Positions 10,040 to 20,589 of a stretch of DNA of 64,000 nt are shown in pieces. How positions within the stretch are numbered: position 1 is the first letter of the stretch; every line of letters starts with the position of its first letter. Location of the stretch: the NCBI GenBank assembly GCA_037974335.1, contig CM075761.1, forward strand, positions 13,381,543 to 13,445,542. The letters run 5' to 3'. Origin of the DNA: Prionace glauca (lineage: Eukaryota > Chordata > Chondrichthyes > Carcharhiniformes > Carcharhinidae). Made by a program: the position numbers and the translations under genes. The notes under the pieces were generated by a model. It had not been told where the DNA came from. It saw nothing but the letters and a program-made list of their open reading frames with translations, and did no database searches.

Positions 10040-10566
10040 TAATAATAATAATAAGACTTATTACAGGAAGGATGTGGAGGCTTTGGAGAGAGTGCAGAGG
10101 AGGTTTACCAGGATGTTGCCTGGTATGGTGGGGAGGTCCTATGAGGAGAGACTGAGGGATTTGGGGTTGTTTTCGTTGGAAAGAAGGCGGCTAAGAGGGG
10201 ATCTTATTGAAACATATAAGATGATTAGAGGTTTAGATAGGGTGGACAGTGATAGCCTTTTTCCTCGGATGGAGAAAGCTAGCACGAGGGGGCATGGCTT
10301 TAAATTAAGGGGGGGGGGGGTAGCTACAGGAACGATGTCAGGGGTAGGTTCTTTACCCAGCGGGTGGTGAGGGATTGGAATGCCATGCCTGCTGCAGTTG
10401 TAAATGCGCCTAGTTTGGGGGTGTTTAAGAGATCTGTAGATAGGTTTATGGACGAAAAGGGATTGGTATAGGCTAGTAGGTCATTGTTTTTGTAACTGGT
10501 CGGCGCAACATCGTGGGCCGAAGCGCCTGTTCTGCGCTGTAATGTTCTATGCTCTATGTTCTATTA
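10040..10566 (+). mobile_element. CR1-b LINE 3' end
   Basis: After an (ATA)n run at 10040-10053 the CR1-b C-terminal coding region starts (KDVEALERVQRRFTRMLPG, SLERRRLRGDLIETYKMI). A G run near 10308-10320 shifts the frame. It ends with GTGGGCCGAAGCGCCTGTTC and an ATGTTCT-type tail. Confidence 0.92.
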
Positions 10567-10725
10567 GGCCTCCCCTCAGCCTGCCACTCTAGAGGAAACA
10601 ACCCCGGTTTCCCGTTATTCCTTAAACCCTCTAATTTAGGCAGATTCCTGGTAAACCTCTTATACACTTGTTCCAAATCTTCCACATCCTTCTTCTAATG
10701 TGGCCAGCAGAATTGGAAGTTCAAA
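10567..10725 (-). mobile_element. Old CR1 fragment
   Basis: The complement gives a diverged CR1 C-terminal region (GGTAAACCTCTTATACACTT, CCACATCCTTCTTCTAATGT). Confidence 0.5.
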
Positions 10726-10839
10726 GGGCGACCTATCCGAGCTTTTATGCAATTGCGAATTCCAGCATCTGCCAGGCAGGAATCGAACCCCAGTATCCAA
10801 CCCATAAACTTAATTTCTGGATTGTTGGAAAACAAACAT

Positions 10840-11012
10840 GATTTAACATTGCTCTTTGGGAAAGGAATCTTTCACCCTAACCTGGTCTGGCCATGTAACT
10901 CCAGAGCCAAAACAATGTCGTTGCCTCGCAGCTGCTCACCATGGGCAAAAAGGGATGAGCAAAAAATGGCGGCCAACCAATAACGGCCATGGCCACGAAT
11001 GAACAAAAAAAA
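10840..11012 (+). mobile_element. SINE-D fragment
   Basis: Diverged SINE-D body (CCTAACCTGGTCTGGCC, CAAAAAATGGCGGCCAACCA) ending in an A run. The corresponding SINE-D stands at 19436 in the duplicated unit, so it predates the duplication. Confidence 0.65.
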
Positions 11013-11260
11013 ATCTTAGCTGAAAGTCAGCCTGTCAAGTCATTGTCAAATTTCCGTTCTCGGGATTTATTTTTGGGCAAGTCTGCTACTGAGTACAAAA
11101 GGAGAAACGTAGCAAAAGTTCCAAGTGTGTTTCACTTGCTGTAAAGAACCATGAAACTTCCCGTGCTCCTGGTTGTTTCTATATTAAGCACGACTCCTGT
11201 CATCTTACTGACACATTGAAAAACATATCCTGTTACAGGTCACAGGTCCTGTTACAGGTT
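11013..11260. other. Duplicated flank of unit A
   Basis: Matches 19690-19880 (for example TGTTTCTATATTAAGCA at both places, and CTGAGTACA followed by AACGT). This marks the upstream part of the tandem unit shared by copies A and B. No coding content. Confidence 0.7.
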
Positions 11261-11261
11261 A

Positions 11262-12500
11262 CAGGTCACTTTTTCTTTGAGAAAGTGACCAAAGAGGTGG
11301 ATAGGGGTAAGGCAGTTGATGTGGTGTATATGGATTTTAGCAAGGCGTTTGATAAGGTTCACCATGGTAGGCTTCTACAGAAAATGCAGATGTATGGGAT
11401 TGGGGGTGATCTAGGTAATTGGATCAGGAATTAGCTAGCAGATAGGAGACAGAGAATGGTGGTTGATGGGAAATATTCGTCATGGAGTTCGGTTACAAGT
11501 GGTGTGCCTCAGGGATCTGTTTTGGGGCCACTGCTGTTTGTAATTTTTATTAATGATCTGGATGAGGGTATAGTTGGGTGGATTAGTAAGTTTGCTGATG
11601 ACACCAAAGTCAGAGGTGTGGTAGATTGTGAGGAAGGGTGTCATAGTTTGCAGGATGACTTAGAAAGGTTGCAGAGCTGGGCTGAGAGGTGGCGGATGGA
11701 GTTTAATGTGGAGAAGTGTGAGGTAATTCATTTCGGTAGGAATAACAGATGTGTTGAGTATAGGGCTAACGGGAGGACTTTGAATAGTGTGGACGAGCAG
11801 AGGGATCTAGGTGTATGTGTACATAGATCCTTGAAAGTTGGGAATCAAGTAGATAAGGTTGTTAAGAAGGCATACGGAGTCTTGGCGTTTATTGGTAGGG
11901 GGATTGAATTTTGGAGTCGCAGCATCATGATGCAACTGTACACATCTCTGGTGCGGCCGCACTTGGAGTTTTGTGTGCAGTTCTGGTCCCCACATTACAG
12001 GAAGGATGTAGAGGCTTTGGAGAGGGTGCAGAGGAGGTTTACCAGGATGTTGCCTGGTATGGAGGGGAGATCCTATGAGGAGAGATTGAGAGATTTGGGG
12101 TTGTTTTCGCTGGAAAGAAGGCGGCTAAGAGGGGATCTCATTGAAACATATAAGATGATTAGAGGTTTAGACAGGGTAGATAGTGATAGCCTTTTTCCTA
12201 GGATGGAGAAAGCTAGCACGAGGGGGCACGATTTTAAATTAAGGGGGGGTAGTTATAGGACGGATGTCAGGGGTAGGTTCTTTACCCAGAGGGTGGTGAG
12301 GGACTGGAATGCCCTGCCAGCTGCAGTTGTAAATGCTCCTAGTTTGGGGGCGTTTAAGAGATCTGTGGATAGGTTTATGGATGAAAAGGGATTGGGTTAG
12401 GCTAGTGGGTCATTTGTTTGTAACTGGTCGGCGCAACATCGTGGGCCGAAGGGCCTGTTCTGCGCTGTAATGTTCTATGTTCTATGTTCTATGTTCTAAA
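11262..12500 (+). mobile_element. CR1-b LINE, RT to tail
   Basis: Encodes CR1 RT from VDRGKAVDVVYMDFSKAFD through SGVPQGSVLGPLLF, KFADDTKV, to the end MDEKGLG. An in-frame TAG at about 11432 follows NWIRN; the rest is open for 314 codons (11456-12400). 3' UTR and ATGTTCT tail end at about 12500. It is missing from the paralogous site near 19880, so it inserted into unit A after the duplication. Confidence 0.93.
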
Positions 12501-12559
12501 AGGGAAGAGGCCGCGCTAAGAGCCCTCCAGTATCACAGATCTACACAGCTCTCAATTCA

Positions 12560-13075
12560 TATGCATATATCACAACTGCATGAGATGCAAAACACAGAGG
12601 GGGATCATTCGGCCCATCGGCTCGGTGCTGTAGTTAACATTCCAGACATGCCTCGTCATAATGCCTCTTACATCAACACAGCTTTTTTTCCTCCCTACTG
12701 CCTCCCCTCTATTTTTCCATTAAATTCATTTGTGACATTCATCTCAGCCATTCCCTATTCTCGTGTGTTCCACATTCTTCCACCTTCTTCCGTCGGGTAA
12801 CATGATAGAAAATTCTGAAACCACCTACCAACAGTCTCTAAAACAATATCTTCCCTGCATGCCTGCCATGTGTTTTGGATGGACCTGCCATATATTAAGC
12901 TGATCTTTCTCAGAACCCGAGCTATGACTGTAAGTCTATATTCTGCACCCCTTCAGTTCCTTCTCCTCTATGTACTCTATGAACGGCCAGTTTTGTTCGT
13001 ATAACGTACGAGAAAAAATAACACTTTTTCACAGCATACCAATACACGTGGCAATAATGGATGAAATCAAATCAT
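12560..13075. repeat. Dispersed or ancestral duplicated repeat (unit A copy)
   Basis: Matches 19925-20585 (GATCATTCGGCCCATC, CGTGTGTTC, GATCTTTCTC). It ends in GGCAATAATGGATGAAATCA, like the end of a dispersed shark repeat. No reading frame of substance. Confidence 0.6.
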
Positions 13076-13079
13076 TGAT

Positions 13080-13425
13080 CACAGAATGTAGATAACAGAG
13101 TCCCTACAGTGCAAAAAGAGGACATTCGGCCCATCGAGTCCGCACCGAACACAATCCCATCCAGGCTCTATCCCCATAACCCCATTTATTTACTCTGGAA
13201 AGTCTGCCTGTCAACAGGGAGAATTTAACATGGCCAATCCGTCAAACCCTCACATCCTTGGACTGTGGCAGGAAAGCGGTGCACGTGGAGGAAACCCACG
13301 CAGATACAGGGAGAATGTGTGAACACCACACAGATAATGCAGAGAATGCTGGGAATCGAACCCAGGTTACTGCAGCTGCGAGGCAACAGTCATAACCACC
13401 GTGACACCGCCAATACCTGTGACAG
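13080..13425 (-). mobile_element. SINE-a, old
   Basis: Minus-strand SINE-a with tail block TTCGGCCCATCGAGTCCGCA, core and a diverged tRNA-like head ending near 13425. Confidence 0.8.
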
Positions 13426-13437
13426 AATTAAATCAAG

Positions 13438-13757
13438 TCATAGAAATCATAAAAACTCGAACAGTGCAGAAAGAGGCCATTCGGCCCATCGAGTCTGCAC
13501 CGACCACAATCCCACCCGTATATTACCAACGAATCCCTCTAAGCTGCACAACCCAGGACACCAAGGGGGAATTTAGCACGGCCAATTAAACCAACCCGCA
13601 CACCTTTGGACTGTGGGAGGAAACCAGAGCACCAGGAGGAAACCCATGCAGACACAGGGAGAACGTGCACACAGACAGTGACCCGAGCCGGGAATCGATC
13701 CCAGGTCACTGGAGCGGTGAAGCAGCAGTGCCAACCACTGAGCTACCGTGCCGCCCT
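13438..13757 (-). mobile_element. SINE-a
   Basis: Second SINE-a immediately following in the same orientation, better preserved. Tail block at 13475-13500; head CCGGGAATCGATCCCAGGTC at 13690; ends GAGCTACCGTGCCGCCC. Confidence 0.88.
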
Positions 13758-13844
13758 CGACGTCTCGATGAGTGTTTTATTTTGCTTTTCCTGTAGACCG
13801 TGCAAGAACCAATATTATTCACTCCTTCCTAATACATGTGACCA

Positions 13845-14430
13845 TAATAAATCAAATACATTCAAATTAAATCAGACCATATATCCCCCAATCTCTGAAT
13901 TCGCCATTGCATTTATTGGCTGCTATCTTAAACAGGTGACCAATTCATTTGAAATAGAACATGTGTCCTATCAACAATTTCATACTTGGAACGTCTATTT
14001 CCGGTCATGCCTCAATCTTCGCTCGTTTAACAGAAAAGAGCTTCAGCTTATTCAATATTCCCTGATAGTTAGGAGCTATCAGTTCTACTATAACATTTGT
14101 GAAGTATTTAGAGTAACGTTCCTCTTGTTCCTTTAACCTCACCAGATTTTGAAGAACCGTGCTTTGCTCTCCAAGTCTGGCCTAACTGTTCTGAGTAGAT
14201 CCTGTGATATTTTGCAAAACATGCTGAGTGCGTACCAGCGCTTTGACAGTTAGTAAACCGGAAAACGACAGACAGCTGTCTGCCTCCGTGCATCCTTTCA
14301 ACCACAACCGTGTATTTATTAATGTACACAGAGCGGAAATTTCACACCTCCTTCACGCAGAGAGAACAAGAGCGAGTTTCAGTGAGATTCGGATCGGGGG
14401 CTCAGAGTCTCGCCGTCTGGATCAAGGACA
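13845..14430. other. Duplicated 5' flank of copy A
   Basis: Aligns with 21215-21757 upstream of copy B (TATTCAATATTCCCTGATAG against TATTCAATGCTCACTGATAG; ATTTTGCAAAA in both). The last 100 bases (CTCCTTCACGCAGAGAGAAC) are also recognisable upstream of copy 0, so they probably contain the promoter and 5' UTR. A TATTTATTAA at 14311 is a possible AT-rich core. No consensus octamer seen. Confidence 0.6.
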
Positions 14431-14473
14431 ATGTGTTTCCTCGGTATCTGTGCATTGTTCCCTCTCTTCCAGG
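14431..14473 (+). CDS. Copy A leader exon
   Basis: Encodes MCFLGICALFPLFQ plus the first base of a split glycine/valine codon; donor GTGAGATATC. ATG chosen because length and phase equal the copy 0 and copy B leaders. Confidence 0.85.
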
Positions 14474-17400
14474 GTGAGATATCCTCATTCTATTCAGATA
14501 GAGTGGAGAAGAATTTACATTGGCTAATTAACAATGAGCAGTTCCCAATGTCAGTTTGGTCAGTAACCGCAGAAAAAAAATCAGATGAGAGATGATCGGT
14601 AATTGTAAGGAGGGGGGACCGAACGTGTTTTTTTTTAATGCAGCGAGTAGTTATGATCTGGACGGTGCTGCCTGAAAGGGCGGCGGAAGCAGGTTCAATA
14701 GAAACTTTCAAAAGGGGGAATTGGAGAAATGAGGGGCCAGGATTAGTTGTGATATTCGTGGGAAAGAGGAGGGCGAGTGACCAACTGGAAAAAGTCTTTC
14801 AAAGCTCCAACACTGACACGAAGGCCCGAATGGTCTCCCTCCCAGATATACAGAACTGTGAGATGAAACTCAGCATAAAAGATTTACTTAACAACAAATA
14901 TATTAAAGTTTTAAGTTTATCTATTAGTGTCGCAAGTAGGCTGACAGTAACAGAAGTGATGTTAGGGGTAATGTTCTATGTTCTATGTTCTATGATGTTA
15001 GGGGTAAGTTTTTCACTCAGAGGGTGGTGAGTGAATGGAATCGGCTGCCGTCAGTGGTGGTGGAGGCGAACTCGCTGGGGTCTTTTAGAACATAGAACAT
15101 AGAACATTACAGCACAAACAGGCCCTTCGGCCCTCGAGTTGCGCCGATCGCATCAACCCCACCAATCTATAGACCTATCTATAACCCCCAATCCCATTAA
15201 ACCCCATATACTCATCCAGAAGTCTTTTAAAAGACCCCAGCGAGTTCGCCTCCACCACCGACGACGGCAGCCGATTCCATTCACTCACCACCCTCTGAGT
15301 GAAAAACTTACCCCTAACATCACCTCTGTACTTCCCTCCCCGCACCTTAAATCTGTGTCCTCTCGTAGCGACCATTTCAACCCGGGGAAATAGCCTCTGA
15401 GAGTCCACCCTATCTATTCCTCTCAACATTTTATAAACTTCTATCAGGTCGCCTCTCAACCTTCGCCTCTCCAGGGAAAAGAGTCCCAGCTCCCTCAACC
15501 TATCTTCATAAGGCATGCCTCCCAGTCCAGGCAACATCCTTGTAAATCTCCTCTGCACCCTTTCAATAGCTTCTACGTCTTTCCTATAGTGAGGCGACCA
15601 GAACTGCGCACAGTACTCCAAATGAGGCCTGACGAGGGTCCTGTAAAGTTGCAGCATTACCTCCCGACTCCTAAACTCAATCCCTCGATTAATGAAGGCC
15701 AGTACACCATACGCCTTCTTGACCACCTCCTCCACCTGCGAGGCCGATTTATGAGTCCTGTGAACCCGGACCCCGAGATCCTTCTGCTCTTCAACGCTAC
15801 TAAGACCCCTGCCCTTAATAGTGTACTCGTTCATCCCGTTGGTTCTGCCGAAATGGACGACTACACATTTATCCGCGTTGAAGTCCATCTGCCACTTCTC
15901 CGCCCATTCCTGCATCCTATCTATGTCCTGCTGCAACTTTTGACATCCTTCCAGACCATCCACAACACCGCCGACCTTCGTGTCATCAGCGAACTTGCTA
16001 ACCCATCCCTCCACTTCCTCATCCAGGTCATTTATGAAAATGACAAACAGCAAGGGTCCCAGAACAGATCCCTGGGGCACCCCACTGGTGACTGACCTCC
16101 ATTCCGAAAAAGACCCATCCACAACCACTCTCTGCCTTCTGCAGGCAAGCCAGTTCTGGATCCACAAGGCCAAAGGCCCTTGGATCCCATGCCCTCTCAC
16201 CTTCTCAAGAAGTCTTGCATGGGGGACCTTATCAAAAGCCTTGCTGAAGCCTTGCTTTTAAAAGACTTCTGGATGAGTATATGGGGTTTTATTGGATTGG
16301 GGGTTATAGATAGGTGTTGATGTGATCGGCGCAGCTCGTGGGCCAAAGGGCCTGTTTGTGCTGTAGTGTTCTATGTTCTGCAACACAGTGGAAAATTGGA
16401 ATGTATCTATCAATGAAATGAATGGAAATTAAAACGAATTGTCATCAAATAAGTGAGTTGGTTTCATTTACACCATTGGGGAGCGGGGTGGGTGTTGTAG
16501 TCAGTTAACTGACATTATAAACACTTGAAGAAAAGTCAAGCGCCCAAAGTTAGCAGAGAGGAAAAAAAATCAACAAGTGTTGGGCGAGAGAAAATATCAG
16601 TGAATTCTGAATTACTTCAATTGAATCCTCACTGGTCCCATGTGTCCAATCCGATGATTACATTAGATTTTCCGGTGAATAGACTCCGATTGCGCACTGG
16701 GGAAAACAGCGCAACCAACGCAATAATCAGCGCGATTTTAAGTGTTCCTGAGCTGGGCACCTCGTATTTTTTTGGTGTTGTTTCTCGATTTGCCCCTTTA
16801 TTGGCATTTGTTTGACCAGGGCTGTTTTCAGGCAGGACAACTTGTGATGACTCTTGTTCTTTCTCTCTCCCCTTCTCAGTCACAGAGTCTCATTCTGTCG
16901 TGTCCCAGTCTCCAGCGGTTCACACACTTCCAGAGGGGAGCCGTGTTAAGCTGAACTGCCACATCCAGGTTTCAGGAGCTCCTGCAGTCTCTTGGTACAT
17001 GCAATCGGGGCGAAACAAAATAAAATTGGTTCCCATTCATGGCAAGTACCTCAAGGGTTCCAGGATCTTGACAAGTATGAATTCTGAAACAGTGACTATT
17101 TATTCACTGCTGATTACGGATACCCGGAGAAATGATTCTGGGATCTATTTCTGTGCAATCCGCGATCTCAAAAATAGATTACTGGTATTCGGAAAAGGAT
17201 CCAAGTTAGTGATTAAAGGTAAATTATATCATTCTTCCATTGAAATGGACATTTCAAGAACAATTAAAACGCGTCCTGTTCTATCTGTTAATGGGCTCTC
17301 TCTATTTTGCCGGATTTAGCGGATTCCCCCACCATGTTCATCCTCACCCCGCCGCTGCATCGGATTCCCGCCATGGAAAGGGTCCCCTTGTTGTGTTTGG

Positions 17401-17625
17401 TCAGAGGAGTGTCTCCCGATTCCACTTCCGTCCGCTGGAAGGTTTCCGGACGGGATACCGCGGGACTGACCGATTCGGGGGCAATAGAACCGGATGGCAC
17501 CTACACCATCAGCAGTTCCATCAGTCTTCCGGCGGAAACTTGGAGAAGCGACGCTCGCTGTACTTGCGCCGTTCAGGTCAACTCCAATGAAAGTATTCTC
17601 AGTGACAGTGTCTCATCTCAGAGGG
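14431..17625 (+). CDS. Copy A: non-rearranging VJ-C1 Ig-superfamily gene
   Basis: Gene model of leader 14431-14473, V 16880-17218, C1 17320-17625; all exons join in phase 1. The V domain has the complete set of landmarks and an intact J-like FGKGSKLVIK encoded in the same exon, so no rearrangement is needed. C1 follows after only 101 bases. The frame is open from ATG to the C1 donor. No transmembrane exon is found before copy B starts; the gene may be secreted by read-through (a TGA follows at 17641 in the same frame), may share the copy B 3' exons, or may have lost its own. The leader intron is enlarged by a nested CR1. Known V-C1 families include antigen receptors and non-rearranging relatives such as those reported for cartilaginous fish; which one this is cannot be settled here. 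Confidence 0.82.
14640..14720 (+). mobile_element. Old CR1 3' coding fragment
   Basis: Encodes a diverged CR1 end (MIWTVLPERAAEAGSIETFK). A more decayed match sits at 21960-22020 in unit B, so it predates the duplication. Confidence 0.5.
14971..14993 (+). mobile_element. Tail-only CR1 micro-insertion
   Basis: Three ATGTTCT units plus AT, flanked by perfect 13-base direct repeats GATGTTAGGGGTA at 14958-14970 and 14994-15006. The host CR1-a normally has a single copy of that 13-mer with nothing between, so this is a retrotransposition event that copied only the 3' tail. Confidence 0.8.
15088..16254 (-). mobile_element. CR1-a LINE inserted antisense into CR1-a
   Basis: Minus strand encodes 341 open codons (16200-15175) of CR1 RT: SGVPQGSVLGPLLFVIFIND, KFADDTKVGG, then the C-terminal region to MGFNGIGGYR, and a tail at 15088. 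Six-base target duplications CTTTTA lie at 15082-15087 and 16255-16260. It is 5'-truncated inside RT. The open frame indicates a recent insertion. Confidence 0.93.
16380..16879. other. Copy A intron, no recognised repeat
   Basis: Intronic sequence up to the V acceptor (pyrimidine tract CTTTCTCTCTCCCCTTCTC). Nothing else recognised. Confidence 0.5.
16880..17218 (+). CDS. Copy A V-type exon with fused J-like end
   Basis: Exon of 339 bases (acceptor CTTCTCAG, donor AAAG|GTAAAT, phase 1 at both ends). Landmarks in order: VTESHSVVSQSPAVHTLPEG, B-strand KLNCH, core WYMQ, E-strand YSLLITD, DSGIYFCAI, then J-like LVFGKGSKLVIKG. CDR3-like segment is short and germline-fixed. No heptamer-nonamer signal after the exon. 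Confidence 0.88.
17320..17625 (+). CDS. Copy A C1-type constant exon
   Basis: Exon of 306 bases after acceptor GCCGGATTTAG; donor AGGG|GTAGCT, phase 1. C1-set landmarks: SPTMFILTPPL, VPLLCLVRG, VRWKVSG, EPDGTYTISSSISLP, WRSDARCTCAVQ. The extra cysteine two residues before the F-strand cysteine is shared with copies 0 and B. About 102 residues, normal for a C1 domain. Confidence 0.88.
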
Positions 17626-17984
17626 GTAGCTATTCACAATGACCTCTTAAAACCCATCCGTTTAAAGCTAATGTCAGATTTTACGCAGAGCTGTCTAATT
17701 TTATAACATGTCTCTTCTCCCATGTGTGTCCACGGAAATCCAAAACAACTTTGTCTACCTCAGATCTCTCATTCGGTTAGAGTTCAGTCGGCTGAAAATT
17801 TAATCTGCCCTCTACCAGAGAGCTGTTCATGTTCAGGACTGAGAGAGTTATTTCTGGCACAGATGGGTGTAGAGATATAGGGAAATCAGCGGAAGATAAC
17901 GTTAAATTCGCCATTTTGTTATAAAATGCCAGAGAAGCATCGAAAAGTGCACTGGCTTTTCCCGGCTCCCATTTCCTCTTTCCA
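17626..17984. other. Copy A 3' flank
   Basis: No transmembrane exon or repeat recognised. A TGA follows in frame at 17641 if the C1 exon is read through. Confidence 0.5.
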
Positions 17985-18530
17985 CGGGGCGGCATGATAG
18001 CACAGTGGGTTAGCACTGCTGCTTAACAGCTCCAGGGACCTGGGTTCGATCCCCGGCTCGGTTCACTGTCTGGGTGGAGTTCGCACACTCTCCTCGTGTC
18101 TGTGCAGGTTTCCTCGGGGTGCTCCGGTTTCCTCCCACCATCCAAAGATGTGCGGGTTAGAACATAGAACATTACAGCGCAGTACAGGCCCTTCGGCCCT
18201 CGATGTTGCGCCGACCAGTGGAACCAATCTAATGACCCTCCAATCTAAACTATTCCAATGTTATCCATATGCCTATCCACTGACCATTTGAACGCCCTTC
18301 AAGTTGGCGAGTCCACAACTGCTGCAGGCAGGGCATTCCACGACCTCACAACCCTCTGAGTAAAGAACCTACCTCTGACTTCCGTCCTATAATTACCACC
18401 CCTCAATTGAAAGCTATGTCCCCTTGTGTTAGCCATCACCATCCGAGGAAAAAGGCTCCCACTGTCCACCCTATCTAACCCTCTGATCATCTTGTATGGT
18501 TAGGTTGATTGGCCATGCTAAAATTGCAAA
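17985..18530 (+). mobile_element. SINE-a, interrupted by CR1-b'
   Basis: Plus-strand SINE-a head and core at 17985-18160 (TAGCACAGTGGGTTAGCACT, GGGTTCGATCCCCGG), resuming at 18498 (GGTTAGGTTGATTGGCCATG). Split by the insertion at 18161-18497. Confidence 0.88.
18161..18497 (-). mobile_element. CR1-b' 3' end inserted in SINE-a
   Basis: Minus-strand CR1-b' tail (AACATAGAACATTACAGCGC) and C-terminal coding region (complement of GGCATTCCACGACCTCACAA). Target duplications GGTTAG at 18155-18160 and 18498-18503. It encodes 63 codons open on the minus strand. Confidence 0.88.
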
Positions 18531-18534
18531 TAGC

Positions 18535-18722
18535 TTAACCAATCCGCCCAAAAAGAATATGTTTTGTACGTGGTAGGAAACTGAAGCAGCGGCGGAAACC
18601 CACGCAGACACGGGGAGAAGGTGCAAACTACGCATCGATGGTCACCCAAGAATGTAACTAAACCAGGGTCCCTAGCGCTGTGAGGCAGCAGTGCTGACTA
18701 CTGTGCCACGTGCCGCACATAA
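18535..18722 (-). mobile_element. SINE-a head fragment, inverted
   Basis: Minus-strand SINE core and tRNA-like head (AAACCCACGCAGACACGGGG; TGTGCCACGTGCCGC at the end). It faces the preceding plus-strand SINE-a. Confidence 0.75.
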
Positions 18723-18884
18723 TAGAATATCCTAATCCTTCAAGCTTTAAAAGAATCCTGGTTTTCAGATTTTTCTACTCGAGTCTATAGTTTCACATGT
18801 TTCAATGTCATATACCACCTGCTCTGGAGGCCCCGTGTCCCGTTCCTGCCTCGGCAGACAGTCGAATTTCCAGCTGTTTCTAAC

Positions 18885-19435
18885 GTCGATTTGGCCCCAT
18901 TTGGAGTATTGTGTTTAATTCTGGTCGCCACACTGCATCAAGGATGTGAACGCTTTGGAAAGGGTACAGAAGATTTTCACTGGGATGTTGCCCAGATTCG
19001 AACCTGGAAGCTGTAAAGGGGAGGCCGAAGAAACGAGGTTCTCTGCAGTGGCGAAGGCTGATGGGAGATCTGATAGAAGTCTATAAAATTATGAGAGGCA
19101 CACATAGTGTTGACAGCTAGAACATTTACCCCAGAGTTGAAATATAGTTTGAGTGCAAGCCAGATGGGCGGGGATGTTCAAAAGAGATGAGAGATGCAAG
19201 ATTTTTTTTTTTACAGAGAGTGGTAGGTGTCTGAAACTCGCTGACAGGCAGAGGAAAATACAATTGAGGCGTTTAAGGAGCTTTTTAGATGAGAACACTG
19301 ACATGCGCTGAATAGAGGAATATGGAGGAAGGGAAGGCGGAAAGGTTTAGTCTAAGTTGGCGGGGTGGCCAGCTCAACAGCGTGAGCCCAATGGCCTACT
19401 CCTGTGCTGCATTTTTCTATATTCTAATAAAAATG
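18885..19435 (+). mobile_element. Old CR1 LINE 3' region
   Basis: Diverged CR1 C-terminal coding region (GGAGTATTGTGTTTAATTCT, GGTCGCCACACTGCATCAAG) to a tail GGCCTACTCCTGTGCTGC. Many frame breaks; old. Confidence 0.75.
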
Positions 19436-19685
19436 AGTCTGGAATTAAGAGTTTACTGATGACATGAAACCAATCTCGATCATTGTAACAACCCATTTTG
19501 TTTATGAATGCCCTTTTTAAGGTAGGAAATCTGGCGTCTTGACCTGGAATGGCCGACATACGACTCCAAAACCGCAGCTTTGCTTCTCAAATGCCTCCCA
19601 AATTATTTCTCAAATGCCTTCCAAGAGCATCGAGGGATGAGCTTAAAATGCTCATGTACCACCAATGGGAGAAAAAAATAAAAGT
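19436..19685 (+). mobile_element. SINE-D
   Basis: TCTGGAATTAAGAGTTTACTGATGAC-type body, split here as TCTGGAATTAAGAG and TTTACTGATGACATG, ending in an A-rich run. Counterpart of the 10840 SINE-D; marks the start of unit B. Confidence 0.7.
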
Positions 19686-19689
19686 TGAA

Positions 19690-19924
19690 AGTTAGCCTAT
19701 CAAGTCATTAGCAAATTCTTGTTCCAAAGATGCTGTATTGGGAAGCCTATTGCTGAGTACAGAAGCACAAACGTCACTGCAGTTATTGTAAAGAACATCC
19801 TGTAGGCGGGGTTGTTTCTATATTAAGCAGAGAGACTATCATCTTTCTCAAACGATGACAAACATGTCTAGTTGCAGACCACACAAAGAAAAGAGGGAAC
19901 ACGAACTGTTTACATATTTGTCCT
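19690..19924. other. Duplicated flank of unit B
   Basis: Counterpart of 11013-11260 and of 12510-12560; the CR1-b of unit A is absent here. Confidence 0.65.
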
Positions 19925-20585
19925 TCAGTGGCTCTGAACTACACAGCTTTCAATACAGATTTTTCGTTACACAATTGTATAAAGTGCAGAGCGCAACTAG
20001 GGATCATTCGGCCCATCTGCTCGGTGCTGTTGTTAATTTCCCCACTTGCCTCATCCTATTTCCTCTTCATATCACCCCATCAACACATCCTTCTATTCAT
20101 TTCTCTCTGCTCCCCTTCTCCAACTCAATCATTACATTCTTTTTTTTGCCATTCATCTCAATCATTCCCTGTGATCGTGTGTTCTACATACTTCCGCTTT
20201 CTGTTCACTTTCGTCCGTCGGGTAAAAAGGAGATGGAAAATTCTGCGAACAGGTAACAAGCGCCTCTACAACAGTTCTTTCCCTGGTGCCATCAGACTTC
20301 TGAATGGACGGACATTATAATAAGATGATCTTTCTCGCCAACCTAGTTGTGACTGTGCCATCATGAACTGCACCCTCTCCTTTCCTTCTCCCCATGTACT
20401 CTATTTCCCGTATGCTTTGTCACTGTAGCTCGCAAGAAACAATACTTTCTATTGTATTTCAATGCATGCGAAAATATTAAATCAAGTCTATGCACATTAT
20501 GAACAGTATGGTTTGTTTGGATAGCGCGAGAAACGATATTTTTCACTGTGAACCAATATAAGTATTCACTGTGGCAATAATCGAT
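19925..20585. repeat. Dispersed or ancestral duplicated repeat (unit B copy)
   Basis: Counterpart of 12560-13075. Contains CAGACTTCTGAATGGACGGA, GTGACTGTGCCATCATGAAC and ends AATATTAAATCAAGTC, typical of a dispersed shark repeat end. Open stretches (19855-20320) are Ser/Leu-rich and not convincing genes. Confidence 0.6.
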
Positions 20586-20589
20586 CACA

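Larger units (their letters stand above)
14948..16378 (+). mobile_element. CR1-a LINE 3' end, interrupted twice
   Basis: The outer plus-strand CR1-a copy consists of 14948-15087 and 16261-16378. GGGGTCTTTTA at the left and AAAGACTTCTGGATGAG at the right are contiguous in intact copies (for example 48112-48130). It carries a 23-base tail-only insertion at 14971-14993 and a 1.17 kb opposite-strand CR1-a at 15088-16254. Located in the leader-V intron of copy A. Confidence 0.9.

Noticed and set aside
15589-16095. 168-codon plus-strand frame
   Set aside because: Shadow of the minus-strand CR1-a RT frame at 15175-16200.
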